DNA of 64,000 bases from Paraniabella hibiscisoli (GCF_022512515.1 NZ_JAKWBK010000001.1:1984001-2048000); one strand, 5' to 3'; shown: positions 9,357-20,939, numbered from the stretch's first letter. The notes: generated by a model not told the origin, from the sequence alone. Numbers and translations are program-made.

Positions 9357-11138
9357 TTACTCCCACCCATACGGCTGCTGTAATTTGGGGTTTTGTGTTG
9401 TTTGAGAGACTGGTATCGGAAAGTAATAGTATTTGGGTGCTACAAATGTTCTTGGAGCTACTCCCGTTACAATAGCACCGCCGGTTTCTCCATTTTCCAA
9501 AGGAATGCTACCCGATTGACCAAAAGTTCCTATTCTATAATATACAAGTGTTACTCCAAGTGAGTTTTTTATTCTTTGATCAACTGGCGGAATAGTAGCG
9601 GCTCTACTGATCAGAATAATGTCGGGAATATTATCACCGGTCAGGTCATACTGGCCCAATCCAGAGAAATACATGCCCTTAGGATATTGCTCAAACACCT
9701 TGCCTCCGTTCCAGCGCATCAAATCATCATACCGGCGACCTTCAAAAGCAAATTCAACTCTTTTCTCTCTTCTTATCTCCAGGATTACTCCTTTATTTGC
9801 GCCAGTTACATCTGGGAATTTATTCGCTAAAACAGGATCAGGGTTTGCATTTGCGGTAGCCATACTAAGAGTAGGTATACCCGCTCTTGTTCTTAATAAA
9901 CTCACGGACTTGTCTATATCTGCCTGGGTAAGGGTGCCTAACTCTGCGCTCGCTTCTGCATAGGTAAGCAATACTTCTGCATATCGTAATTCAGGAACGT
10001 CAGCACCTCCCCTGATATTAGGATCCACACTGTTTTGATAACCTTTCTTTTGATAATACCCTGTAAATCCGGCACTCAGCAGAGGCACAAGAGGCGTCGT
10101 AGCCGGGAGTCTTACAAATCCGGGAGCCATAAAGGCAACATATATTCTTGGATCGCGGTTCTTGAACTCATCAACATATAACGTTTGCTGATAATTGGGG
10201 ATGCTTGTAAATCTAGATCCGTCAGCCATCAGATATTCCTGCACCAAGTCTCTTGATGGCGATTGCTCATAGTTGGCAGATACTACACTGTTGATATCTG
10301 AGCCGCTTTGTTTTGCTACATCATAAATTGTATTGAGAATGACTTCCTTGTTGGCATTCAGATCCTGACTTACAAATAGGTCTCCATAATTAGGCGTCAA
10401 TGAAAATTTTCCTGAAGCTATGATATCATTCGCCTGACTTTTAGCAAGATCCAGAAAGCGGGTGGCGGTGCTTTGCAAGCTTAGCTCCGAATGATACTTT
10501 CTGTATGTACCTTCATGCAGTGCCAAACGTGCGTACATGGTTTTCACGGCCCAAAGTCCGGGTGTTCCTGTTGGTACGCTCTCTTTTACGTTATTTGCAG
10601 CAAAATCAAGGTCCTTGAAAATGCTATCTATTATAAGTGTTCTTGGGTCGCTTGCTTTATACAGGCTTGCGGAATCTGAAGCTTCAATTGCATGGCTGTA
10701 CCAGGGAACGTTAGAGTATACTTTTACTTTGTCCATATAAAACAATGCCCTGTAGTATCTGGCTAAACCTGCGTAATGATTTTTTATATCAGCCGAGGCA
10801 TTTGCGGAGGAGTAATTATCTAAAAAGTAGTTGATATTCCTCAAGGTAGACCATCCCCAAAAGCTTGGCGTATTGTCTGGCGATATATTTCCCGAGAGCA
10901 TATTTTTCATCCTTACGTTCCCGGTAGTAGCGTAGTCGTCTGTTGATTGCTCGTCACTGTTTACGTAAATGCTGGTTCCTCTCTTGCTCAGCATCCCATT
11001 CACATACAGGTTTAAGTCACTTTCTGTTTTAAAATATAATTGGGGAGAGATGGCTGTTTGTGGATATCGGTCCAGAAATTCCTTTTTGCATGAAGTCATT
11101 GCTATAAGCGATAGACATATGTATATGTAGTTTCTCAT
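9357..11138 (-). CDS. susD: RagB/SusD family nutrient-uptake outer membrane lipoprotein
   Basis: The ATG at 11138 gives MRNYIYICLSLIAMTSCKKEF, a lipoprotein signal with the cysteine at residue 17; a start 45 bp upstream would bury it. The protein (593 residues) has the SusD pattern: FLDRYPQTAISPQLYF at the start, tetratricopeptide-like helices (LARYYRALFYMDKVKVYSNVPW), and the C-terminal signature RREKRVEFAFEGRRYDDLMRW. SusD proteins sit on the cell surface and bind ligand for the partner SusC pore. The gene begins 31 bp after the susC stop, so the two form one operon. No glycoside hydrolase is next to it, so the substrate cannot be read from context. Confidence 0.93.
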   Translation of the reverse strand: MRNYIYICLSLIAMTSCKKEFLDRYPQTAISPQLYFKTESDLNLYVNGMLSKRGTSIYVNSDEQSTDDYATTGNVRMKNMLSGNISPDNTPSFWGWSTLRNINYFLDNYSSANASADIKNHYAGLARYYRALFYMDKVKVYSNVPWYSHAIEASDSASLYKASDPRTLIIDSIFKDLDFAANNVKESVPTGTPGLWAVKTMYARLALHEGTYRKYHSELSLQSTATRFLDLAKSQANDIIASGKFSLTPNYGDLFVSQDLNANKEVILNTIYDVAKQSGSDINSVVSANYEQSPSRDLVQEYLMADGSRFTSIPNYQQTLYVDEFKNRDPRIYVAFMAPGFVRLPATTPLVPLLSAGFTGYYQKKGYQNSVDPNIRGGADVPELRYAEVLLTYAEASAELGTLTQADIDKSVSLLRTRAGIPTLSMATANANPDPVLANKFPDVTGANKGVILEIRREKRVEFAFEGRRYDDLMRWNGGKVFEQYPKGMYFSGLGQYDLTGDNIPDIILISRAATIPPVDQRIKNSLGVTLVYYRIGTFGQSGSIPLENGETGGAIVTGVAPRTFVAPKYYYFPIPVSQTTQNPKLQQPYGWE

Positions 11139-11169
11139 TTCTTTTGCTTTAAAATTTGCACGATAGAAT

Positions 11170-14100
11170 TTAAAACGTAACATTTAGGCCCAAAGAATAT
11201 TTTCTTTGGTATGGATAAGCCCATCCATACCCGTCAATTATCGATTCAGGGTCTAGATACTTTTTGATTTTAGAAAATTCAGTGATGTTATCACCGGTAA
11301 AGAATAATCTCAGACGGTCAATTCCAACTTTCTTCGTTAACTGGTGGGGAAGAGTATATCCTACAGTTATATTTTTAACCCGTAAGTACGCTGCATTCAG
11401 CAAATATTTTGTTTGTGCGAGATCCAGCCCGTAGTCCTTTCCTCCTTCATGGTAATTGTTGTCAGCCAGCCACGATTGTAGTACCGGGTAGTAAGAATTC
11501 AAATTCGCATCGGCGAGCCCTGCGTCAATATATGCTTTAGGAAGCCGGCTCTCTCTTCTGCAGAGGCTGCTTCAGGACGGTAGAAATCAAGTAACCAGGG
11601 ATACATGTTAGCATAGGGTTGCTGATACAAACCCCAGAATAGATAATGTTGAGGATAGTAATCCATTTTGCCTACGCCTTGTAGAAACACGGATAGGTCG
11701 ATATTATTCCATGACATATCAATGTTAAAGGAATACCGATACCTGGCCTGACTGTTACCAATTACACGTAAGTCTTTTGGATCTTTGTCGCTAAGACCTT
11801 GTATTATTTTTGTCACCATCCTGATCTATATATTTAGGCCAGCCAGGCATGATTTCGAGGGCTCCCCATGGAATTATTGCCGATTGATCTAAGCTTTTAA
11901 TATCTTCCTCGTCTTTAAAAAATCCATCGCTTTCCAGCCCCCAAATTTCTCCAACTGTTTGTCCTTGTCTCCATGAAGCAGAGAACAGGCCAAGAGGATT
12001 ATCGTATTTAGTAATTTTACTCTTACTATCCCATAATTGAGCTTTCAAATTATACGTGAATGGTTTGTTGGCAATTATAAAGCTGTTATTATATCCAACA
12101 GTTAATTCCCAACCGTTTGTTGACATATCAGCAGCATTTTGTTGGGGTGCGTTGCTGCCTAAAACCGCTGGTAAAACTTTTGCAGGTCCCAACATACCTG
12201 TAGTTTTTCTTATGTAATAATCAAAGGTGATGTTTAAATGATTCTTAAGCAGTCCTATGTCTGTTCCAAAGTTGTTTGAAGTAACGCTTTCCCATGTATA
12301 ATTGTTGGGATCAACAGAGAGGTTGGGAGCCGCTGTAACGGGTAGGCGGTTACCACCTATAAGATAACCGGAAGTTCCGATTGGCAGATTCTGAAGATAA
12401 CCATAATAGGACACAGACTGATTACCTTGCTTAGCGTAAGATGCACGTAATTTGAAATTGGAAATTGCATTATTTAGACCATTCCAGAAATTTTCTTTGT
12501 TGACAACCCAGGCACCTGAAACTCCCGGAGTAAACGCCCATCTGTTATTAGAGGGGAATCTGGATGATCCATCTCTGCGGCCAATAAAGTCAAGTATATA
12601 GCGATCTTTAAAAGAATAGTTTAGACGACCAAAATAGCTTCGGATTGCATAGTCATAATAAGAGCTGCCAAAGCCAGATTGAGAAATTGATGCAGAAGTA
12701 TTGTCAACTGTTAACGAGATATAAGGCAGGTCTCTTGAGATAAGCTGGTTGCGGCTTGCTGAAGTAGGGTCCCATTGATAATATTCCTGGTTGTAGCCGG
12801 CAGTTAGTCCAAAACTGTGTTCTCCTATTTTTTTATTGTAGTTAGCAAATAGGTCATAAATGTCTTGCACAACAGTTCCATTTACCGCAGAAATAGACCC
12901 CGGTGAATTGACCAGTCGAACGTCATTAGGGCCGTATCCAACCTGAAATGGAAGGCTGGAATAGTTGCCCTTCCAGAGTTCGCGCTTATTGCTCATCGAT
13001 CCTGTAATAACAAGGCTTTTATCAAAGAAATTAAGGACACCTCTGAGAATGTTGTTAAATCCGAAGCGGGTTTCCAGGTTTCTGCCTCCGTCAACCAATC
13101 CGGCGGCTAATAGACCCGCGCTGTTGTTGGCCCAGGTGCCATCCGGATTTTTAACTACGTTAACGGGTTGGGTGTAATAAACGTCAGTTACATTATAAGT
13201 GGGTAAATCTTTTTCAATTGGTAGATGGTCATGTTGTCTTCGATTTTTAACCATGACAAAGGACTTATACCAATATTCCCTCTAAATCCACTTCTTGTCC
13301 AATCATTCTTTGTTATTTTGATCAGACCATTTTCTTTTGTATAGTCAGCAGACAGGAGGTAAGTAATAGGCATTTTTCCTGTAGAAGATCCGCTGAAGGC
13401 AAGATTTTGATAATGCGAGAAATTGCTCTTGCTAAAAAAGTAGTCGTTAAAATTATTACTTCCCATGTAGGCCCACTGTGTTGGGTCGTCCGGGTTGGGT
13501 CTTACGTCCTCAATAGAAGGGTCTTCTGAGCGTTGCTTCGCCCATTCTTGTTCCCAGGGAAAGAAGGTTCCATAAGAGTTGTCGTTCCAGGGGAGTTTTC
13601 AAGAGCTACCCGTCGTAGTTTTTTATAAATATAAGGATCGGTGATTGGGTCAGGCATAACCGTACGTTTTGATAACGCAAAGTAGTTATTGTACGAGATC
13701 GTCTGGCGTCCCCCAAGCTTTCCTTTTTTGTTTCGATCATTAGAACCCCGAAGGCGGCACGTGCGCCGTAAATAGCGGCAGTTCCACCATCTCTTAATGT
13801 AGTGATTGATTCTATATCGGTGGGATTTAACCTTAACATATCGTCTATTTGAGAAGCTATCCCGTCAATTAAAATCAAAGGTGAGCCGCCGCCGCCGTTG
13901 ATAGATCCCATGCCCCGAATATTGATGTTGGGTGTGGCACCGGGTGCACCGCCGGCATAGGAGATATTAAGGCCGGCACTCAGCCCTTGTAGGCCTTGCA
14001 ACACGTTGGCAACAGGACGGTCTGAAATCTTTTTCCCTGCAATCTGATCTACAGCGCCTGCAACATTTGTTCTTTTACGGGTGCCGTATCCCACTACCAC

Positions 14101-14411
14101 TACTTCGTCCAGCCCCTGCGCATTTTTTTAAGAATAATGTTTAGAGCACCTGATGTACCGGTTTCAAAATCTTCGGTAGAGTAGCCAATTGCCGAAACCG
14201 TTAATAAATCTCTTGAATCTGCCGATACATTAAAAACGCCCGTACTGTCGGCCTTCACAGCTATACTGGTTCCCTTTACGGAAATAGTGGCACCTGGTAT
14301 AGGAGCGCCTGTTTCATCCTTTACGGTACCTGTTACCGGCCTGGTTTGTGCAATAGCCGATGTAACCGCAAATAAAAAAAACAGCAAAGTAGATAGTTTT
14401 AATTTACTCAT
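11170..14411 (-). CDS. susC: SusC/RagA family TonB-linked outer membrane receptor, multiply frameshifted
   Basis: Frames at 14411-14100, 14100-13606, 13466-13188, 13254-11791, 11819-11499 and 11502-11170 join into about 1080 residues, normal for SusC. Order: signal peptide; carboxypeptidase-regulatory-like domain (VTGTVKDETGAPIPGATISVKG); TonB-box/plug region (GLDEVVVVGYGTRKR, then NINIRGMGSINGGGGSPLILIDG); and the barrel, ending GYTLPHQLTKKVGIDRLRLFFTG and a terminal Phe. At the first junction, seven A where eight are needed restores LKKNAQGLDEVVVVG. The protein imports its ligand with TonB energy. The promoter at about 14.58 kb overlaps a palindrome shared with the divergent tetR promoter. 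Confidence 0.9.
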
Positions 14412-14578
14412 TGCAATTGTTTTTAAACTGAAAAAATATTTTAGCGATAGATATGATGGTGAGTCTTCTTTTATTCAGCGTCGTAAGCAATTTCACAAAG
14501 TACCATAACCGGTAAACACTGGCGCAGCAGGAGGATGTAGTTCGAGACTCGAAAATAACACACCTCTGTTTGTTAATG

Positions 14579-14612
14579 CAAATATAAATTGAATGAACAT
14601 TCAATTTATATT
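14579..14612 (-). promoter_or_regulatory. susC promoter -7 box overlapped by palindromic operator (copy 1)
   Basis: Perfect 15-bp arms at 14581-14595 and 14598-14612 surround AA; the core is TTGAATGAACATTCAA (14589-14604). On the minus strand the -7 box TATATTTG (14586 to 14579) matches TAnnTTTG and overlaps one arm, about 170 bp before susC. A bound dimer here would block the promoter. The same core recurs upstream of tetR. Confidence 0.7.
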
Positions 14613-14882
14613 AAAATTCAATGTTGCGCAAACGTTTGCATTGGCTGGTTAGCCTTGCTCCTGCTTCCGCAAAGCTGTGGTATGTATTCCTTTTGTGTTC
14701 AGGCAGATAATGCGTGTAAAATAGAGCTCTCATATTTTTATGGTTTAAACATTTAAAGGGCCTTAGGGCGCACTTTCAAAGAAAGAACAGTTTTCTTTTG
14801 TAATCAAAAAATAGTTTTCACGTAAGGAAATCGAATGCACTGTATCGGTACGTCAAAAATATATGGCAATACAATAGTAAAA
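14613..14882. other. AT-rich intergenic region between the susC and tetR promoters
   Basis: This stretch holds no convincing open frame. It lies between the two palindromic operators, and apart from AT richness I see no structured RNA or repeat in it. Confidence 0.4.
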
Positions 14883-14925
14883 AAATTAATTGAATGAACA
14901 TTCAATTAATTTAATATTAATTTTG
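14883..14925 (+). promoter_or_regulatory. tetR promoter with palindromic operator (copy 2)
   Basis: Perfect 14-bp arms at 14883-14896 and 14899-14912 surround AA, with the same 16-base core as copy 1 (TTGAATGAACATTCAA, 14890-14905). The -7 box TAATTTTG (14918-14925) lies 12 bp past the core, so the operator covers the -33 region. This fits autorepression by the TetR protein encoded from 15043. Confidence 0.7.
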
Positions 14926-15042
14926 TGTTATCTGTTTTTTATTGATGAATTATGTCTATATTTATTTTTAGTTACCTTCTGGCAAAACGATATTGTTTGC
15001 TGATTATTTACAGGTTTTGACACCAGCTCTAATATAACCAAT

Positions 15043-15639
15043 ATGGGAAGACGAAGCTTAAAAGACGCGCGACAAAAAGAAATTATTGAAGTGTTTTACC
15101 AGATAGCTAAACAGGAAGGCCTGGAGAATGCTTCATTAGCCAAAACGGCAGAACGGGCGGGTATGAACCCCAGTTTGATCATACATTATTTCAAAAGCCG
15201 GGAGCAGCTTGTTTATGGGCTTATTGAATTTATACTGGATCGATACCTGGAAATATTTAATGTGCCCGTTTCCGCCAATAGTACGCCAAAGACTATATTG
15301 CTTAAAATTATTGATAACGTTTTTTCAAAGAAATGGAATGTTCTGTTTGATGATAGCGTTTCTTATAGTTGCTATGCATTAGCTTTACGCGACGAAACTA
15401 TAGCGGGTCGTTACAGACAATTGCTAGAAACGCTTCGTAAAAACATGGAACAGTATATTAGGGCCTGTAAAAAAGAAGGGTTGCTTCAGGTTGCTAACCC
15501 GGCAGTTACAGCGGATCTTATTTTTGTATTAGTAGACGGCGCCTATTATTATCTGAGTTTGGTAAAACAAGAAAAGGAATACGAAGCAGGACTCAAGCGT
15601 TATAAAAAGCAGGCTATAGCCTTACTTAATTTTGTTTAG
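15043..15639 (+). CDS. TetR/AcrR family transcriptional regulator
   Basis: 198 residues. The N-terminal helix-turn-helix region (EIIEVFYQIAKQEGLENASLAKTAERAG, then MNPSLIIHYFKSREQLVYGLIE) spans about residues 13-65 and is typical of TetR. The C-terminal part is all helical with YYYLSLVKQEKEYE near the end, as in ligand-binding dimerisation domains. It is divergent from susCD, and both promoters carry the same palindrome, so it very probably represses itself and the susCD operon until a ligand binds. The ligand is unknown. Control of SusCD by TetR is less usual than control by anti-sigma/ECF or hybrid two-component systems. Confidence 0.88.
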   Translation: MGRRSLKDARQKEIIEVFYQIAKQEGLENASLAKTAERAGMNPSLIIHYFKSREQLVYGLIEFILDRYLEIFNVPVSANSTPKTILLKIIDNVFSKKWNVLFDDSVSYSCYALALRDETIAGRYRQLLETLRKNMEQYIRACKKEGLLQVANPAVTADLIFVLVDGAYYYLSLVKQEKEYEAGLKRYKKQAIALLNFV

Positions 15640-15927
15640 CTTTTCTAAAAAGATCGCTATAATCGCAATGACAGCTATGGAAAGCCATGCTAGATTGCAT
15701 ATTAAATTGGGGCCATCATTCATATAAACCGCATGAATAATCAAACCCAGCGCGCCCAGTATATTCAACACATGATAAGCAGGTTTATTAGCCTTTACTT
15801 TATTGAAACTTACCAGCAAATACGCAAGCAGGTAGAACCCGGTACCCACCCAGCCAACAAGGGAAGATACTGATTCACTTACGAAAGCTTTTAATAGTAT
15901 GGCGGTTGTCAAATCAATGCAATACAT
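15622..15927 (-). CDS. Small membrane protein (CBU_0592-like)
   Basis: 101 residues with about three hydrophobic helices: SLVGWVGTGFYLLAYLLVS, HVLNILGALGLIIHAVYM and LAWLSIAVIAIIAIFL. The layout and the GTGFYLLAYLLVS helix resemble CBU_0592-type integral membrane domains. Its 3' end overlaps the tail of tetR by 18 bp on the opposite strand. No function can be assigned. Confidence 0.6.
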   Translation of the reverse strand: MYCIDLTTAILLKAFVSESVSSLVGWVGTGFYLLAYLLVSFNKVKANKPAYHVLNILGALGLIIHAVYMNDGPNLICNLAWLSIAVIAIIAIFLEKLNKIK

Positions 15928-15936
15928 AATAGTACT

Positions 15937-17654
15937 TTAATTTATTTGCGTTCGTCTGAGCTCTAAAAGATTTAAGGCGTTGGGAGGAAAGCCCGACACA
16001 TTTTTTTGTACCAGGTGTATCACTTTATCGTACCACAGTGGTACTACAGGGGCGTCGTTAATAACTATCTGATCTGCCTGCCGGTATAACGTGTACCTGA
16101 TCGAATCATTCGTTTCTTTTATTGCCTGTTCAAATACTTTGTCAAAAACCGGGTTCTTGTACCGGGTATAATTGGGTGGTGCCGGGTTTTTTGAATAAAA
16201 AACAGAGAGATAGTTTTCCGCATCCGGGTAATCGGCAATCCATCCACCTCTGAAGAAGGCTGCTTTGGAGCCTGAGGTCATTTCGAATAGCAATGATTTT
16301 TGTACTACTTCTACTTGTACCGGTATGCCTATTTCCTCCAGTTGCCGGGCTATAAAATTGCCAAAATCGGCATAAATAGAAATAGTTAACAGCTTAACCG
16401 GCTTTAAACCTTTTCCTCCCGGGAACCCGGCTTCCTGTAATAACTGAGCAGCCTTGTTCGGGTCATAGGTGTAGCCTTTCACCAGCGAATCGTTGAATGA
16501 CGGGAGGCCCATCGGTACAAAACCGCTTTCAGCAGGAGTGCCTAAAGAATTTCTTAAATAAAGGATCATCTTACGCCGGTCAAAACCGTAGTTAATGGCC
16601 TGCCGGATCTTTCTCAGCCGGAGCGCTGAGTTTTTGACAATGGGGCTGCTGCTATCTACTAAAATTCCAAGGTATTCTATGTTTAAATAAGGCTGGGTTT
16701 GCAGTTCGATTTTATTTTTCCATATATCGCGAAGCGTTCCTTTTTGGTAAGCACTTCGTCTTTGAAACTGGGGTCGAGCTCATTGATAAAGTCTAGCTGG
16801 CCCTGACGAAATAAAAGGAATTCTGTGGCACGGCTATCTTTAAAGCTTATTTTAATGCCGTCGAGATAAGGTAAACGGTTACCGGTACTGTCTTCTTCAA
16901 AGTAGTGCTCGTTTTTTCCAAAGATCAAGGCCTGACCCTCTTCCCATTTCACAAATTTAAAAGGTCCGCTACCTACCGGGTGTTGGCGAAAATCCTTGCC
17001 GTATAACCGGACTGCTTCCGGAGCCACAATAGAGCAATACTGCATAGATAAAATGCCAAGGATCGGTTGGTAAGGCTGTAAAAGCTTTAGCTGGAATACC
17101 GTATCGTTGAGGGCCGTAAAGGGTTGAATACTGTCGGCTTTGCCGTTAAAGATCCACGCGCCTGGACTGGCTGTGGACGGGTCGATGATGCGGTTGAGGC
17201 TAAACACTACATCTGATGCAATCAGCCGCCGCCCTTTGCTTTGAGGAAAGCAGGCATCATTATGAAACAATACATCCTGCCGTAAATAAAAGGTGTACAC
17301 TCTTTTATCGTCAGAGATCTCCCATCTTGTGGCAATGGAGGGGCTGATATTAAGGCTATCATCAATTTCTACCAGTGTGTTAAATAGCTGGTGGGCCGGC
17401 CACATGGTAGACTGGTTTTTGGCAAAAGCAGGATCAAGAGATGCGATGCCCGTGTACTCGTTATAATGAAAGATTTTTTTGCCGGACCTGTTTTTGGTGG
17501 AGCAGGAGCTGATAAAGAGTACGATGCAGGCAGCTACCCAAAGCACATGTGAGGCCCGCCTGCGGGCACGCCATAAATCAGCTGAATAATATACACGACC
17601 GTTTATCAATTTATAAAACAGATTTAATGTTGAACGGTTAAATTTACAATTCAA
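15937..17654 (-). CDS. ABC-type peptide-binding lipoprotein (SBP family 5), frameshifted
   Basis: The frame 17654-16683 and the frame from about 16731 to 15937 form one protein: SBP_bac_5 features include GIASLDPAFAKNQSTMW, TRWEISDDKRVYTFYLRQDVLFH, HPVGSGPFKFVKWEEG and, in the second frame, IRQAINYGFDRRKM. One C appears to be missing near 16731 (restoring FRDIWKNKIELQ). The leader VAACIVLFISSC is a lipobox. The start is uncertain: ATG 17654 is 10 bp from the divergent gene and the leader includes a GC-rich palindrome (17554-17567) that encodes an Arg-rich stretch; GTG 17546 is an alternative. It should deliver oligopeptides to a transporter, but no permease or ATPase gene is nearby. Confidence 0.8.
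17554..17567. repeat. GC-rich palindrome in the lipoprotein leader
   Basis: GCCCGC and GCGGGC flank CT, followed by ACGCC. It resembles the other GC-rich palindromes in this window (37665, 41931, 61562) and encodes the Arg-rich residues just before the signal peptide of the peptide-binding lipoprotein. Confidence 0.45.
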
Positions 17655-17664
17655 TCAGGGGTAT

Positions 17665-19316
17665 ATGTTTAAAAACTTTTCCAAAATAGTTGTTTTATTT
17701 TTTATGACCATATCTGTGTTACCGTCACAGGCACAGCTTGGCATTTCTAAAAAAGTATTCGCCAGGCAGGATACGCTGCGAGGCAGCAATGGTGTGGGAA
17801 GGATAGGATGGGATGTATTACGTTATGATATTTCAGTAAAACCCGATTTTGTGTTAAAGACCATCAAGGGGGAAAATAAGATTACGTTCTACGACTCGGG
17901 CGCAAAATCGATGCAAATTGATTTGCAGGAGCCTATGTTGATTGACAGCGTTGTGTTTAACGGAAAACAATTGTTGAAAAAACGGGAAGGAAACGTTTAT
18001 TGGGTCGAGTTCAGAAAACCTGGAGTTAAATACAAGATAAAGCCTGGTCCACAGGAAATTACCGTCTATTTTCATGGAACGCCTAAGGCCGCAAAGAATG
18101 CGCCCTGGGACGGAGGTTGGATCTGGCGCAACGATGAAAAGGGCCGTGACTGGATCAGCGTGGCTTGCCAGGGCCTGGGCGCCAGTGTTTGGTATCCTTG
18201 TAAAGATTACCAGGGAGATGAACCAGATAAAGGTGCTTCTTTAGCCATAACGGTACCCGATACACTAGTGGCGGTTGGTAATGGCCGCCTGGCAGGTGAG
18301 AAAAAATGGCGATGGTACGGCTACCTGGACCTGGGCAGTGAAGAATCCTATTAACAATTATAATATCATTCCTTACATAGGTAGGTATGTCAATTTCAAA
18401 GACCAAATGAAGGGGGAAAAGGGCGTACTCGACCTGGACTACTGGGTATTAGATTACAACCTGGAAAAAGCTAAAAAGCATTTTGAAGTGGTAAAACCTA
18501 TGGTCACCTGTTTTGAGAGCTGGATGGGGCCTTATCCTTTTTATGAAGACAGCTACAAGCTGGTAGATGCTCCTCATTTGGGCATGGAACACCAGAGTGC
18601 TGTGGCTTATGGTAATAAGTATGGTATGGGGTACCTGGGAAAGGATTTAAGCGGAAGCGGCTGGGGATTGAAATTTGATTTTATTATTATTCATGAAAGC
18701 GGGCATGAATGGTTTGCCAATAATATTTCTTCGAAGGATATTGCCGACATGTGGATACATGAAAGCTTTACTAATTATAGCGAAACGATGTTTACGGAAT
18801 GCCAATTTGGAAAGAAAGCCGGAAGCGAATATGTGATCGGAACCCGTAAAAATATAGCCAACGATATACCCATCATTGGCGTTTATGGAGTGAACGAGGA
18901 GGGTAGCGGGGACATGTATTATAAGGGAGGCAATATTACACACCATCCGGCAGGTGATTGACAACGATGCATTGTTTAAAAATATACTACGCGGACTGAA
19001 CAAAGATTTTTATCACCAGACAGTAACAACACAGCAGGTGGAGCGCTACATGATTCAGAAAAGTAAAAAAGATCTGAGTAAGATCTTTGATCAATACCTG
19101 CGTACTACCCAGATCCCCCAGCTGGAATATAAGGTAGAGGGAGACGCCTTATTATACAAATGGGCAAATACCGTAAAGGGTTTTAATATGCCTGTTTTAC
19201 TAACCAATGGACGTTGGCTGCATCCTTCAGAGTCCTTTCAAAAAGTAAGCCTTAAAGAAGCAGGAGGTAAAATAAACGTGATCCCGGATTTTTATATAAC
19301 CGTTAAAGAAATATGA
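17665..19316 (+). CDS. M1 family zinc metallopeptidase, frameshifted
   Basis: Starts with a signal peptide (MFKNFSKIVVLFFMTISVLP, then SQAQ). Three frames join near 18305 and 18940. The middle part has the zinc motif HESGHEW and, 18 residues later, the third ligand Glu in WIHESFTNYSE, the M1 HExxH-x18-E signature, and LGMEHQSAVAYGN replaces the usual GAMEN exopeptidase motif. At 18305 one extra A gives GEKKWRW in place of GEKNGDG. About 550 residues. It should be a periplasmic or exported aminopeptidase; with the adjacent peptide-binding lipoprotein it suggests peptide scavenging. Confidence 0.88.
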
Positions 19317-19409
19317 TTTTAAGGGATGCTTTTTAGTTTGCAACTTAAAATGTTTTAAGTTTGGAGATTGACCTAAAGGTCATTTAAAACGTAAACCGGC
19401 AACTTTACA

Positions 19410-20925
19410 ATGAGTTCAAAAATCAGGCGGCAAAGTATTGTTTCATCATTGGTTGTTTATTTTGGCTTTTCAGTTGGTCTACTAAATACATTCTTTTTGC
19501 AAAAGAAGGTTTATTCTCAAGTACAGAATTTGGGCTCACCAAAATCTTTATAGATGTTGCTGCTTTAATGGCTTCGTTGTCTACCCTTGCAATGCCATCG
19601 TTTATATATAAGTTCTACCCTTATTATAATGATAATTTAAAACCTAGCAAAAATGACATGCTGGCCTGGGCACTTGTGGTTAGCCTGGTTGGCTTTGCTG
19701 CTGTAACTATCCTTGGTGTTGCTTTTCAGGACCTTGTATTTAAGAAATACAGCGAAAACTCTCCCCTGTTTGTGACTTATTATTATTGGGTGTTCCCAAT
19801 GGGTTTGGGCCTCACTTTATTCAACATACTGGAGGCTTTTGCCTGGAATTTACATAAATCGGTTTTTACCTCTTTTTTAAAAGAGGTAGAGTGGCGATTA
19901 TTAGTGACCATCATCATTGTTCTGTTTTTTTCAATATTATTCCCGATTTTGACTTATTTATTAAGTTATACGCTTTTACTTACCTGGGCATAGCCGCAAC
20001 GCTTTTGGGCTACCTTGTTCTTACTAAAAAGGCTCATTTTACTTTTCGGGTGAGCCGCGTAACAAAAAAATTTCTGAAGAAGATTACTCGATTTTGTTTC
20101 TTTATGTATGGCACCAGCGTTATTGTAACTTTATCTACCGTTTTTGATTCCTTTGTTATAGGTGCTACGCTTGATGATGGGATGGCGAAGGTGGGTATTT
20201 TTACCCTGGCATATACACTTACGAGCCTTATCCAGGCTCCCCAGCGAGGTATTATCGCTGCTACCATTCCTCATCTTGCGCGGGCATGGAAAGATAAAAA
20301 CATGCAATCTATCCAAAATATTTATCACCGGTCTTCAATTAACCAGCTAATTTTTGCGGTACTCATACTTATATTAATCACATTAAATTACCAAAATGCT
20401 GTTATTACTTTTAAGCTAAAAGCTGACTACCTGCTAGGCTTTAATGCATTTGTTATTCTGGGTCTTACACGCCTTGTTGATATGGGAACTGGTGTTAATG
20501 CGCAAATTATTGGTACATCCAATTATTGGCGGTTTGAATTACTAAGTGGTTTAGTGTTGCTTGTTCTTATGCTTCCTCTCAATTACCTGCTTACAAAGCG
20601 GTTGGATATTATCGGTCCCTCGTTGGCAAACCTTATTTCTTTTTCTATTTATAATATGGTTAGAGTTGTGTTTCTCTGGAAAAAGTTCAGATTGTTTCCC
20701 TTTACGATGAAGTCACTTTATACGATATTGCTGGGGCTTGGCGTGTATATTATTGCCTGGTTATTATTTGATAAGCTGGGTGGGTGGACAGGTTTATTCG
20801 CGCGATCTATTTTTGTACTGATATTATTTGCTACTGGAATCTTTTTCTTAAAGCCTTCACCTGATATTAAGCCAGTTTTAGACTCGTTGCTAGATCGGGT
20901 ATTTCCAGGTAGAAAGAGAAAGTAA
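19410..20925 (+). CDS. Oligosaccharide/polysaccharide flippase (MATE/MOP superfamily), frameshifted
   Basis: ATG 19410 (MSSKIRRQSIVSSLVVYFG) begins a protein of about 505 residues with 12 or more hydrophobic helices. The typical start FGLTKIFIDVAALMASLSTLAMPS and the C-terminal half with GLTRLVDMGTGVNAQIIGTS match Wzx-like flippases of the polysaccharide biosynthesis family. One T is missing near 19499 (five for six, restoring LNTFFFAKEGLFSS) and a further shift is near 19935. It should move lipid-linked glycans across the inner membrane. No glycosyltransferases are adjacent. Confidence 0.82.
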
Positions 20926-20939
20926 ATAGTTATACACCT

